From assembly GCF_014174255.1 (NCBI RefSeq), contig NZ_JABEQJ010000019.1, forward strand, positions 1 to 64,000: a stretch of DNA of 64,000 bases, read 5' to 3'. The notes beneath the pieces were generated by a model that ran no database searches, was not told the origin of the DNA, and saw only the letters and a program-made list of their open reading frames with translations. Shown here one piece after another: positions 52,384 to 60,980 of the stretch. This DNA comes from Gluconacetobacter sacchari. Its GTDB lineage: Bacteria; Pseudomonadota; Alphaproteobacteria; Acetobacterales; Acetobacteraceae. Position 1 is the first letter of the stretch; every line of letters begins with the position of its first letter. A program made the translations under genes and the position numbers.

Positions 52384-52893
52384 ATGACGATTTTCAGGAC
52401 ATGCGGCGTTGCCGTGCTGGCGGCCGCCCTGGCTGGCGGGGCGGTGTCGGCCGCGCGGGCGAAGGACGTGATCCGCCATAGCGACCCGGCCGATCATTTT
52501 CCGATCGCCACCGCGATCGAGGTGCCGCCGGGGGCCTCGACCATCTATCTGAGCGGCCTGGGCGCCCCGCCGATCGACAAGAGCGCCGATCCGAAGACGC
52601 TGGCGGCCTATGGCGACACGGAAACCCAGGTGCGTGGCGCGCTGACGCGCATCCAGGGCGAACTGGCCAAGCTGAAGCTGACCATGGGCGATGTCGTCAA
52701 CATGCATATCTACATGGTCGCCGACCCCAAGCTGGGCAAGATCGATTTCGCGGGGATGATGAAGGCCTACACCGAGTTCTACGGCACGCCGGCCCAGCCC
52801 AGGCTGCCGACGCGCGCGGCGTTCGAGGTTGCCCACCTAGCCAATCCCGGCTGGCTGGTGGAAATCGAAGTGGTTGCGGTCCGCACCCACTGA
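52384..52893 (+). CDS. Exported RidA-family protein
   Basis: A 169-residue protein with a signal peptide (cut near SAARA-KDV) and a full RidA fold: IYLSGLGAPP, VNMHIYMVADP, and the end PTRAAFEVAHLA ... VEIEVVAV with the catalytic Arg and Glu of RidA proteins. RidA normally clears enamines and imines in the cytoplasm. Here it would act in the periplasm, next to an amine-oxidising flavoprotein whose direct product is an imine. A 9-bp hairpin follows the stop. Confidence 0.87.
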   Translation: MTIFRTCGVAVLAAALAGGAVSAARAKDVIRHSDPADHFPIATAIEVPPGASTIYLSGLGAPPIDKSADPKTLAAYGDTETQVRGALTRIQGELAKLKLTMGDVVNMHIYMVADPKLGKIDFAGMMKAYTEFYGTPAQPRLPTRAAFEVAHLANPGWLVEIEVVAVRTH

Positions 52894-52901
52894 GATGCCT
52901 C

Positions 52902-52923
52902 GCCGAGGGGGAAGCCCCTCGGC
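52902..52923 (+). terminator. Hairpin closing the amine dehydrogenase operon
   Basis: Perfect 9-bp stem GCCGAGGGG / CCCCTCGGC with loop GAAG, 9 bp after the exported RidA stop. No T-run follows. Confidence 0.6.
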
Positions 52924-53008
52924 AACCCGCATGGCCGGTCCGCGCGGGGAACCCGAGGCTATGTCCGTGCATTAAGCACGGTGCATAGGCGAGGGGAAGG
53001 ACCGGCAG

Positions 53009-53506
53009 GTGACGGATCTGGTGAAGCGCGCGGCGATTTTCGCGACATCGATCCATGCCGCGACCGGCCGGCGCCTGCGCTACACCAACGAGCCGTTTAT
53101 CGTGCATCCGATGCGCGTTGCCGAACTGGTCGCCGGCACCGGAGCGCGGCCGGAAGTCGTGGCGGCGGCATGGCTGCATGACGTGCTTGAGGATACGCCG
53201 GTGACCCTGGGTGAACTCAGCACGATCTTCGGGGCGGATGTGGCGTCGCTGGTGGATATGGTGACGATGTCGCCGCACTGCCTGGCCGACGATCTGCCGG
53301 GGCCGGTGGATCATGCGCAACTGGCGCGGGCGTCGGACGAGGCGCAGACGATCTGCATCGCCAGCCTGATCGACAATACCACGCAGATCCTGCGCCATGA
53401 AACCAGGCGGCGCGGCCTCTACCTGCATGGAAAGCGCGAAATCCTGCGCGGGCTCGGCAAGGGCGACGCCGGCCTGTACATCATGGCCGCCATGGCCATG
53501 GACTGA
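53009..53506 (+). CDS. Small HD-domain hydrolase (MESH1/SpoT-like)
   Basis: A 165-residue protein matching the hydrolase part of RelA/SpoT: KRAAIFATSIHAATGRR, the PFIVHPMRVAEL block, and the metal-binding AAWLHDVLEDTPVT. LIDNTTQI near residue 118 takes the place of the usual KxxDxxxN helix. It may hydrolyse ppGpp or NADPH, as the small MESH1-type enzymes do. GTG start at 53009. It has no synthetase domain. Confidence 0.8.
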   Translation: MTDLVKRAAIFATSIHAATGRRLRYTNEPFIVHPMRVAELVAGTGARPEVVAAAWLHDVLEDTPVTLGELSTIFGADVASLVDMVTMSPHCLADDLPGPVDHAQLARASDEAQTICIASLIDNTTQILRHETRRRGLYLHGKREILRGLGKGDAGLYIMAAMAMD

Positions 53507-53554
53507 TGTCGCCAGGCCGTGCGGGCCGGCCCGGCGTCAATATCATTCGCCCCG

Positions 53555-55207
53555 TTACGGTGTGGTCGTTCCGGCTACAGACTGGTTGTCTGTGCGGCGG
53601 ATGAAGTCGGCGATGTTGTCGTGCAACTGGGCCAGTGCCGGGATGTTGGCGTAGACCATGTGGCCGGACTGGTACTGGCGAAATTCGATGTTCTTCTGCA
53701 AGGCGGCCGGGATCGGCAGGTGGCGCATTTCGTAGATCCCCTCGTAATATGGGGTCGCCAGGTCGAAATAGCCGGCATTGAGCATGATTTTCAGCGTCGG
53801 GTTGGTCTTCATGGCCTGGGCGAGGTCGGGCATCACATTGGCCGGGCCGTCCGATTCCGGACTGTCGGGGCCGCCCTGCGCGTGGTGGAAATTCCAGTGC
53901 TGGATGTCGATTTCCGGACGGTAGGTCAGGCCGTCGCCGTAATTCAGCGTCTTGCGCACATAGTCGTTGAACAATGACACATAGGCCGAGCTGATGGCGG
54001 CCGATTGCGGGTCGTATCCGGCTTCCTGGCTCAGCGGGTCCAGCGTGGGGCCGGAGAAGCGGGTGTCGAGGCGCCCGGTCGTCATGCCGTCGTCGGATTG
54101 CAGGGTCTTGGAGAACTCGCCGCCGTCGATGCGCAGGTCGGCGCGGCGGATATAGTCGGCGGGCAGGCCGGTATAGGCGTGCAGCCGCTCGACGATCCGT
54201 GCCCGGTCGGCTTCGGGCAGCGCCGCGCCCTGCTGCAATGCCGACAGGTAGTCGGTGCTGGCGAAATGCTCGACCTCGGCCAGGAAGGGTTTCAGGTCCG
54301 CCGGCTGCTGGGGCAGCTTGTGATGATACCACGCCGTTGCGGCATAGGTGGGCAGGGCGAGCACGAACGGCTCGTCCATGCCGGGGTTCTGGGCCGGTTC
54401 GTCCACGCTGTTGTCGTAGCTGAGGATCTGCGACAGCAGGATCACGCCGTTGAAATCGATGTTTTCCTGATTTTGCAGATCGTTGACCAGGACGGCCGAG
54501 CGCATGGTGCCGTAGCTTTCGCCGAACAGGTATTTCGGCGAATTGTAGCGGCCATATTTCGCCAGGAACCGGGTGACGAAGCTGGTGAAGGCCTGGCCGT
54601 CGGCGTCCACGCCCCAGAACAGCTTTTCCTTGTCCTTGCCGTTGATGCGGCCGAAGCCGGTGCCCGGCGCGTCGATGAAGACGAGGTCGGTGACGTCCAG
54701 CAGGCTCTGCGGATTGTCGATCAGCCGGTAGGGGCTGGCGGGGGTGTGGGTGTCGTCGCTCGTCACCACCCGGCGCGGGCCGAAGGCGCCCATGTGCAGC
54801 CACACCGTGGAGGAGCCCGGTCCGCCGTTATAGATGAAGGTGATCGGGCGACTTTCCGGCCGGCTGTCCTTGCGGAAATAGGCGACATAGAACATCGCCG
54901 CCGTGGCGTCGGGGTTGCCGTCGATGGCGTGGGCCTCGCTGCCCGGGGTCTGGTGCTGCACCGTCTCGTCGGAATCGTCCCAGCCATGGGGATGGACCAG
55001 CAGGGTACCGGCGACGGCCTGGTAGGCGATGGATTTGCCGTCGATCGTGATCGTGCCGGTGCTGGTGCGTTCGATGGACGGCAGCGGGTGGGTGGCGTGA
55101 GCGGCGTCGGGATGCGCCGTGTCGGCATGCTCGGCGGCGGCGCGGGCCGGCGACAGGCCCAGGCAGATGAGCGACGCGGAAAGCAGCAGGGAAAGGCGAG
55201 TGGTCAA
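53555..55207 (-). CDS. Exported S10-family serine carboxypeptidase
   Basis: A 550-residue periplasmic peptidase with a signal peptide. YNGGPGSSTVWLHMGAFGPR near residue 145 is the S10 oxyanion block. The catalytic Ser is in FGESYGTMRS, the Asp in AGYFDLATPYY and the His in YQSGHMVY. It trims C-terminal residues from peptides. The TTG start at 55207 has a perfect GGAGGA. It is the last gene of a minus-strand operon with the metallo-hydrolase and PEPC-like genes. Confidence 0.9.
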   Translation of the reverse strand: MTTRLSLLLSASLICLGLSPARAAAEHADTAHPDAAHATHPLPSIERTSTGTITIDGKSIAYQAVAGTLLVHPHGWDDSDETVQHQTPGSEAHAIDGNPDATAAMFYVAYFRKDSRPESRPITFIYNGGPGSSTVWLHMGAFGPRRVVTSDDTHTPASPYRLIDNPQSLLDVTDLVFIDAPGTGFGRINGKDKEKLFWGVDADGQAFTSFVTRFLAKYGRYNSPKYLFGESYGTMRSAVLVNDLQNQENIDFNGVILLSQILSYDNSVDEPAQNPGMDEPFVLALPTYAATAWYHHKLPQQPADLKPFLAEVEHFASTDYLSALQQGAALPEADRARIVERLHAYTGLPADYIRRADLRIDGGEFSKTLQSDDGMTTGRLDTRFSGPTLDPLSQEAGYDPQSAAISSAYVSLFNDYVRKTLNYGDGLTYRPEIDIQHWNFHHAQGGPDSPESDGPANVMPDLAQAMKTNPTLKIMLNAGYFDLATPYYEGIYEMRHLPIPAALQKNIEFRQYQSGHMVYANIPALAQLHDNIADFIRRTDNQSVAGTTTP

Positions 55208-55223
55208 CGGGTCCTCCGGTCTG

Positions 55224-56093
55224 TCAGGGGGCGTCGGCGCGCCAGCCGTCGCGGTCGTGAATGGCGCGACCGTCTTCACGCAATTTTTCGAGGTGCGCCA
55301 GCAGATTCAGTTCCGCCGGGCGGCGAAGCGCGGCCGGGATGGCGCGGTAGACGCGGTGCATCATCTCCTCGGTCGTCGCGGGGGTGGGGCGCAGGGCGGC
55401 CAGGATCGTGGCCTCGCGCGACCGGCGGTGGGCGATCAGGCCCTGGATGCAGGAAGCGGGTTGCGGGATCGGGGGGCCGTGGGCCGGGAGCAGCAGGGTC
55501 GGGGCCAGGGCGCCGATCCGCTCCAGCCCGTCGAGGAACTGGCGCACCGAGCCGTGGGGCGCGGGCGGGACCATGGTCGTCGACCAGCCCATGATGTGGT
55601 CGCCGGTGAAGATGACGCCGCCCTCTGCCAGGAAGCACAGATGGTCGGTCGCGTGGCCCGGCGTGTGCAGCGCCGTGAGGCCGGCGACCGCCGCGCCGTC
55701 GTCGAGCGCGATGTCCGGCGTGAAGGACGCGAGCGCGCTGTGGCGGAAGCCGCAGACCGGCGCGCCGGCCATCCGGCCCAGGGGGCGGGCGCCGGTCACG
55801 TGGTCGGGGTGGGTGTGGGTCAGCAGGATGTGGGTGATCCGCCCGCCGGCGGCGGCGAGGAGAGCGCCGAGATGGGCGGGGTTGTCCGAGCCGGGGTCGA
55901 TGACCGCCGTGCCGCCGGGGTGGTCGACCAGCCAGCTATTGGTGCCGTGCCCGGTCATGGGGCCGGGATTGGGGGCGACGACACGCCGCAGCCCCGGCAG
56001 GTGCTCCGCCGCCGGGAGCGGGCGGCCGGTGGGCGGCGGTGCCTCGCGGACCTGCCAGGCGGGGCGTGGGCGGGTTTCGGAGGGCGTGTTCAG
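55224..56093 (-). CDS. Metallo-beta-lactamase-fold hydrolase (LACTB2-like)
   Basis: A protein of about 289 residues with zinc motif THTHPDHVTG, ALHTPGHATDH, the Asp in FTGDHIMG and LLPAHGPP, plus a C-terminal winged-helix-like tail. NPGPMTGHGTNSWLV is the family opening. No ATG, GTG or TTG lies where the start should be; the only reasonable place is CTG at 56093 overlapping the PEPC-like stop (CTGA). The start therefore is uncertain. Coupled with the neighbours on both sides. Confidence 0.8.
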   Translation of the reverse strand: MNTPSETRPRPAWQVREAPPPTGRPLPAAEHLPGLRRVVAPNPGPMTGHGTNSWLVDHPGGTAVIDPGSDNPAHLGALLAAAGGRITHILLTHTHPDHVTGARPLGRMAGAPVCGFRHSALASFTPDIALDDGAAVAGLTALHTPGHATDHLCFLAEGGVIFTGDHIMGWSTTMVPPAPHGSVRQFLDGLERIGALAPTLLLPAHGPPIPQPASCIQGLIAHRRSREATILAALRPTPATTEEMMHRVYRAIPAALRRPAELNLLAHLEKLREDGRAIHDRDGWRADAP

Positions 56094-58894
56094 CCGAAGG
56101 CTCCGACATGGTGCATCACCGCGACGCTGGTTTCGCGCAGCAGATTGAACAGGCGCAGCATGGGCGCGAAGATTTCGGCATGCTCGCGGACATAGGCGCC
56201 CTCGGAGCGGGGGCTGTGGGACTCGTGGTAATCCAGCTCCAGCCCGCCGCTGGTGACCGAGGGGAAGACGTGATCCATTTCGCGCAGGGCGTCGGGGATT
56301 TCCAGGCACAGCACGCGCGTCGTCAGGACCTCGCGCGAGAACGCGTTGCGCGGCGAGAAATAGGGGATGCGTGTCGAGAGCAGCCAGATCTGCTCGATCA
56401 TGGCGATGCGGATGGCGTGCAGCAGCTTTTCCTCGGTGCTCATGGCCGGTGCCTGCGCCCAGGCGCGGCGCAGGGCCAGATGGTCGGACTGGATGCGGCG
56501 GAACATGGCCTGGGTGCTGGCCCAGAAATTCAGCCGCTCCAGCCCCTGCATCAGGGCCAGGTAGGCGTCGCGCCGCGCCGGGTCGGTTTCCGCCGTCGCG
56601 CGGTTGAGCCACATGTCGGGGTCGAGCATGTAGATGACCGCGCGCAGGACCATGTCGTCGGAATGGGCCAGGGCGTGGGCCGCGAAATCGAGCGCGCGGC
56701 GAAAGCGCGGGCTGCGGCCGAGAAATTCCTCGAACGTTTCCGGATGGCGGGCGGCGGCGGTGCCCAGGCCCTGGATGGTGTTGGCGCACCAGCCGAGCTG
56801 TTGCAGGATCGCGTTGTTGGGGATGGCGCGCAACTGGCTGGGATGGCTGATGCGCGTGGTGGCGGCGCCGGAATCGCTCTGCCGGGCCGAGGGGCGCGAG
56901 CCGGTCTTGTCGATCAGCGACGGGCCGAAGGCGCCCAGCAGGGCGGCATAGCCCGGGTCCTCGACCAGGGCGGCCATGCCCGCGCCGATGGTCGAGAAGA
57001 AATCGGCGGAGAAATCGGGCTCGTCATAGACCGGGTCGCGGTCGCGGGGGGGGTGGGCGAAGGCGTGTTCGGCGATGATGCTGACGGTGGCGTCGGCCAG
57101 CGCGCGCGTGCCGAACAGCAGGTAGCCGTCGCCGCCCTGGAAGGCGGTTTCCTCGCGGATGTTCAGCCCTGCGTCGGCGAAGATGGCGCGGGCCTGCGGC
57201 GGCGACAGATAGTCGAGCCGGTCGGCCAGGCGGAACGGGTGGGCGCCGCGGCCGATGCTCTCGCCATGGGTGTCGAACAGGATGACCTCGACATCCGTCA
57301 GGTCCCACCGGCGCAGCAGGTCGCAGATCTTCAGCCGCAGGCGCTCGATCAGGTAGGTGGCGGCGAGCTGGCCGACATAGCGGCCGGAATCGGAATAGCC
57401 GAATTGCAGGCTCATCCGCCCGGTGCGGCGCAGATAGTCGCGCCAGTGGGGGGAACGCAGCGCTTCCTCGACGATATGGGCGCCGTTTTCCAGCGCCTCC
57501 TGCGTTTCGAACAGCGGCGAGATCTCGACATTGTCGGCGATGCCGAAAATGCGGGCCAGCCAGAGGGCGGCGAGCAGCGTATAGCCGCTCTCGGTCTCGG
57601 CGATCAGGAAGCGGACCGGGCTTTCGCTGTCGATGTGGCGGACGATCTGGCGCACCGTCATCATCAGGCGGGCGGCGGTCGCCTGTTCGACCAGCAGCGA
57701 GCCGAAATCGATCTCGACCGGCTGGACCTGTTCCAGCGCGTCGTTGATCTGCGCCAGCAGCGCGCGGCGCTGCGACGGATTGTCGGGATTGTCCTCGATG
57801 CCCAGGCGCTGGCGGGCGACGTTGTGGATCTGCGTCGAGTTGAGCCGTACATGGGTGTGGGCCGCGCCCATGCCGTGGGCCAGCAGGCCGGCCCGGGCGA
57901 TGGACAGTGCCATCCGGTCGTCGGGCGGGGCGGCGTCGATGGCCGCCTGGAACGGGGCGGCGAGCAGGCTCGCGGCCGGAATCGCCTCGTCGGCGCGGGC
58001 GATCAGCACGGCGGCGAAGGCGGCGACGGCTTCGGGCTGCACGACGGTGCCGGTCGGGCAGGCCGCGATCTGCGCCCCGACGGCCTCCAGCGCGCGGCCG
58101 AGGCGGGCATGAAGGGCCTCGGTCATCGGCAGCAGGGGCGCGACCTGAGCGTGCAGGCGCTCCAGTTGCAGCCTCTTCATGCGGAGCCGCAGGCGGATGG
58201 TGTCCCACCAGCCGATATCGGTGCGGCCGTCGGTGTCGTAACCCACCCAACTGGTCAGGATCACCGGACGGGGGCTGAGGACCGACCATTCGTGCGGCCA
58301 GCGGGCGCGGGCCTCGGCCAGCAGGGCGCCGGTCAGGCGGTCCAGGGCGTCGCGTCCGCGCAGGATCGCGGCCGAGGCGAGGGCGAATTCCTCCTCCAGC
58401 GTCGGGGCGGCGGCGCGGCGGTGGGTTGCCAGCTCCGGCAGGGCCACGGAATCGGACGAGGCCATGGTCGCCAGCAGGTCGTAGACCGGATTGGCCAGGG
58501 CGAAGGTGGGGTGGGCGGTGAAGACGGCCGCGAAGCGGCAGCGTTCCACCGTCTTGCGGAAGGCGCCGAAGGTGGGGGGCGTGCCGTCCGGTCCCGGGGC
58601 GGCGGCGACGGTCCGCGCCACGTCGCGCAGGCGGGCGGCCACCCGCTGATCGTCGGTGCCGTCGACATAGGTGCCCAGCCGGGCGGCCCGGGCGCGAAAG
58701 GCGTCGTCGCGCAGGCGGCGGACCACGCCGTCGAGCATGTCGGTGGTGAGCGTGCCGGCGGTCAGCCGCCGGCCGATTCGGCGTGCCAGGGCGATGATGG
58801 GATTGCCCGCCGACAGGTCCTCGGCCCCCGTGACCGATTGCCGTGCGAGGTCGAGCAGCATTTCCGCCGCATCGCTGATGGAGGTGTCGGTCAT
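56090..58894 (-). CDS. Divergent phosphoenolpyruvate carboxylase-like protein
   Basis: A 934-residue protein aligned over its full length with PEP carboxylase, which makes oxaloacetate from PEP and bicarbonate. Some catalytic segments are kept: FTAHPTF (His), GSRPSAR and LRAIPNNAILQQLGW. Others are altered: SWVGYDTDGRTDI for SWxGGDRDGN, GYSDSGRYVG for GYSDSxKDxG (Lys replaced by Arg), DTHGESIGRGAHP for HGRGGxxGRGG, and no RNTG at the C-terminus. It may be a distinct family member whose carboxylase activity cannot be assumed. ATG 58894; divergent from the DUF445 gene. Confidence 0.8.
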   Translation of the reverse strand: MTDTSISDAAEMLLDLARQSVTGAEDLSAGNPIIALARRIGRRLTAGTLTTDMLDGVVRRLRDDAFRARAARLGTYVDGTDDQRVAARLRDVARTVAAAPGPDGTPPTFGAFRKTVERCRFAAVFTAHPTFALANPVYDLLATMASSDSVALPELATHRRAAAPTLEEEFALASAAILRGRDALDRLTGALLAEARARWPHEWSVLSPRPVILTSWVGYDTDGRTDIGWWDTIRLRLRMKRLQLERLHAQVAPLLPMTEALHARLGRALEAVGAQIAACPTGTVVQPEAVAAFAAVLIARADEAIPAASLLAAPFQAAIDAAPPDDRMALSIARAGLLAHGMGAAHTHVRLNSTQIHNVARQRLGIEDNPDNPSQRRALLAQINDALEQVQPVEIDFGSLLVEQATAARLMMTVRQIVRHIDSESPVRFLIAETESGYTLLAALWLARIFGIADNVEISPLFETQEALENGAHIVEEALRSPHWRDYLRRTGRMSLQFGYSDSGRYVGQLAATYLIERLRLKICDLLRRWDLTDVEVILFDTHGESIGRGAHPFRLADRLDYLSPPQARAIFADAGLNIREETAFQGGDGYLLFGTRALADATVSIIAEHAFAHPPRDRDPVYDEPDFSADFFSTIGAGMAALVEDPGYAALLGAFGPSLIDKTGSRPSARQSDSGAATTRISHPSQLRAIPNNAILQQLGWCANTIQGLGTAAARHPETFEEFLGRSPRFRRALDFAAHALAHSDDMVLRAVIYMLDPDMWLNRATAETDPARRDAYLALMQGLERLNFWASTQAMFRRIQSDHLALRRAWAQAPAMSTEEKLLHAIRIAMIEQIWLLSTRIPYFSPRNAFSREVLTTRVLCLEIPDALREMDHVFPSVTSGGLELDYHESHSPRSEGAYVREHAEIFAPMLRLFNLLRETSVAVMHHVGAFG

Positions 58895-59044
58895 GGCAGG
58901 CCTGTCTATTGCATCGTCATCCGGGCGTCCGGACCGCGGCAGGGTTCCATGTTCCCGTTCCCATCGCAATGTCTGCCGGGACGGATCACGCCGATTTTCG
59001 GGCGGCGCTTGGGTCGGCGCGGGTGGAATGCTATCCAGCGGGGG

Positions 59045-60358
59045 ATGAAGACGAGCCCCGATGCGGAAAATGCCTTGTCGGACGCGGATCGCGCCGCCTG
59101 GCGGACATTGCGCCGCTATCGCCATGCCGCCGGCGGCATGCTGGCCGGCATGGGCGTGCTGACCCTGGCGACCTATGCCGCGCCGGCCGCCGGCCTGGTG
59201 GGCGAGGCGCTGTGGCTGGACGTGCTGCGCGCGGGAGCCAAGGCCGGGGTGGTGGGCGGACTGGCCGACTGGTTCGCGGTGACTGCCCTGTTCCGCCGGC
59301 CCATGGGGCTGCCGATTCCGCATACCGCCATCCTGCCGGCGCAGAAGGCGCGGCTGGGCGAGGCGCTGGGCCGCTTCGTGGCGACCCATGTCTTTACCGA
59401 GGCGGACGTGGCGGCGGCGCTGGAGCGGATCGACCTGCCGGGACTCGTCGCCGGGCTGCTGGACGACCCGGCCACCGCCCAGACCGTGTGGCGCACGCTG
59501 GGCGGCGCGGCCCCGGCGGTGATGGCGCGGCTGGAGGACGGGCGGGCCGGATCGGCCATGACGCGGATGCTGCCGCTGCTGCTGGGGGGCGAGGAGGTGG
59601 CGCCGGTCGTGGCGCGGACCCTGCGGGCGCTGGTGGAGGGCGACCGCCATCAGGAGGTCCTGTCCTTCGTGCTGGCGCGGATGAAGGACGGGCTGAAGGC
59701 CAAGGAAGAATCGCTGCGCGCCATGATCGAGGACCGCGTGCGCGAGCAGGGCGGGCGCATCCTGGGCTGGGCCATCGGCGGGTCGATCGCGACCAAGGTG
59801 CTGGTCGCCGTCAACCAGGAGCTGGACCGGATCGATCCGCAGAATTCGGAGCTGCGCGAGGGCTTCACCACCTGGGTGCGGAGCGAGATCGACCGGATCG
59901 AGACCGACCCGGAGCGGCGCCGCGAGATCACGGGCGCGATCCAGGGCGTGATGACCCATGACAGCATCCGCGACTGGGGCGGCGATGTCTGGCGGCGGAT
60001 GCGGCAGATGATCGTGGCGGACATGGCCTGTCCCGACGGCTGGAGCGCCTCGATCGTGCGGGACACGCTGCTGCGCCTGGCCGACCAGATGCGCACCGAC
60101 GAGGCGCTGCGCGCGCGCGTGGTCGGGTGGGCGCGGCGCATGATCCTGGGCAGCCTGCCCTTCGTGCGCGAGCGGCTGTCGCGCTTCATCGCCGGGGTGG
60201 TGGCGGGGTGGGATACCGACATGCTGGTCTCGCGGCTGGAACTGCGGGTGGGCAAGGACCTGCAATTCGTGCGGCTGAACGGCACGCTGGTCGGCTTTCT
60301 GGCCGGGGCCGCGCTGGCGCTGGCGCTGCACCTGGTTTTCGGGGCGCGGGCGGGATGA
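59045..60358 (+). CDS. DUF445 family membrane protein
   Basis: A 437-residue protein of the DUF445 family (YjiN-like). An N-terminal membrane segment (about residues 33-53) precedes the family block GGLADWFAVTALFRRPMGLPIPHTAI. A long helical region follows, and a second membrane helix lies at the C-terminus (GFLAGAALALALHLVFG). Function unknown. The ATG at 59045 gives the usual N-terminus; the frame is open far upstream only because it is antisense to the PEPC-like gene. Confidence 0.87.
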   Translation: MKTSPDAENALSDADRAAWRTLRRYRHAAGGMLAGMGVLTLATYAAPAAGLVGEALWLDVLRAGAKAGVVGGLADWFAVTALFRRPMGLPIPHTAILPAQKARLGEALGRFVATHVFTEADVAAALERIDLPGLVAGLLDDPATAQTVWRTLGGAAPAVMARLEDGRAGSAMTRMLPLLLGGEEVAPVVARTLRALVEGDRHQEVLSFVLARMKDGLKAKEESLRAMIEDRVREQGGRILGWAIGGSIATKVLVAVNQELDRIDPQNSELREGFTTWVRSEIDRIETDPERRREITGAIQGVMTHDSIRDWGGDVWRRMRQMIVADMACPDGWSASIVRDTLLRLADQMRTDEALRARVVGWARRMILGSLPFVRERLSRFIAGVVAGWDTDMLVSRLELRVGKDLQFVRLNGTLVGFLAGAALALALHLVFGARAG

Positions 60359-60444
60359 GCGGGACGCGCCATGCGCGGTTTGCACTTGACGATGGCGCCG
60401 CGGGGCATCATCTGGTTCCTGAAACAGGACTGAATTGGTCCGCT

Positions 60445-60966
60445 ATGCCGGTGACGAAAGGGAAGGGCAGGGTGCTGAGACTCTCGAAGCTGACCGACTA
60501 TGCCGTCGTCGCCCTCGTCCATCTGGCGCGGCAGGACGGGGTGACGACATCGCCCGCGCTGTCGCAGGCCACGGGTATTCCGGAGCCCACGGTGGCCAAG
60601 GTGCTGAAGATCCTGGCGACCGACGACCTGGTGGTGTCCCTGCGCGGTGCGCGGGGGGGATACCGGCTGGCGCGGCCGCTGAACGAAATTTCGGTGGCGC
60701 GGGTCATCGCCGCCGTCGATGGTCCGATCTCGCTGACGGCATGCGTCGATGGCGGGGAATGCGATGCGCGCACCCTGTGCGGCCTGTGCGGGCAGTGGGA
60801 TGCGGTCAATGACGCGATCCGGGGGGCCTTGTCCTCGATCACGCTGGCCGACATGCAGACGAGCGGGCAGGCGCCGCGAGGACCGGGGGGCGCGTGCGCG
60901 GCCCATGACCAAGCCCGTGACATAGCCCATGACATATCCGCTGCCGGCCCGGCCGTCGCAGTCTGA
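60445..60966 (+). CDS. Rrf2-family regulator of the suf operon
   Basis: A 173-residue regulator with an N-terminal winged helix ([19 protein letters not shown], then [14 protein letters not shown]) and a cluster of Cys ([19 protein letters not shown]) that probably holds an iron-sulfur cluster. It matches the SUF-system regulator of alphaproteobacteria and sits 14 bp before sufB. It likely senses Fe-S status and controls this operon. The last about 35 residues are Ala/Gly-rich and look disordered. Confidence 0.9.
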   Translation: MPVTKGKGRVLRLSKLTDYAVVALVHLARQDGVTTSPALSQATGIPEPTVAKVLKILATDDLVVSLRGARGGYRLARPLNEISVARVIAAVDGPISLTACVDGGECDARTLCGLCGQWDAVNDAIRGALSSITLADMQTSGQAPRGPGGACAAHDQARDIAHDISAAGPAVAV

Positions 60967-60980
60967 GGGAGCAGGAAGAC

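Noticed and set aside
56039-59044. Very long open frame on the plus strand joined to the DUF445 gene
   Set aside because: It is antisense to the PEPC-like gene; high GC content keeps the frame open. Homology starts only at 59045.
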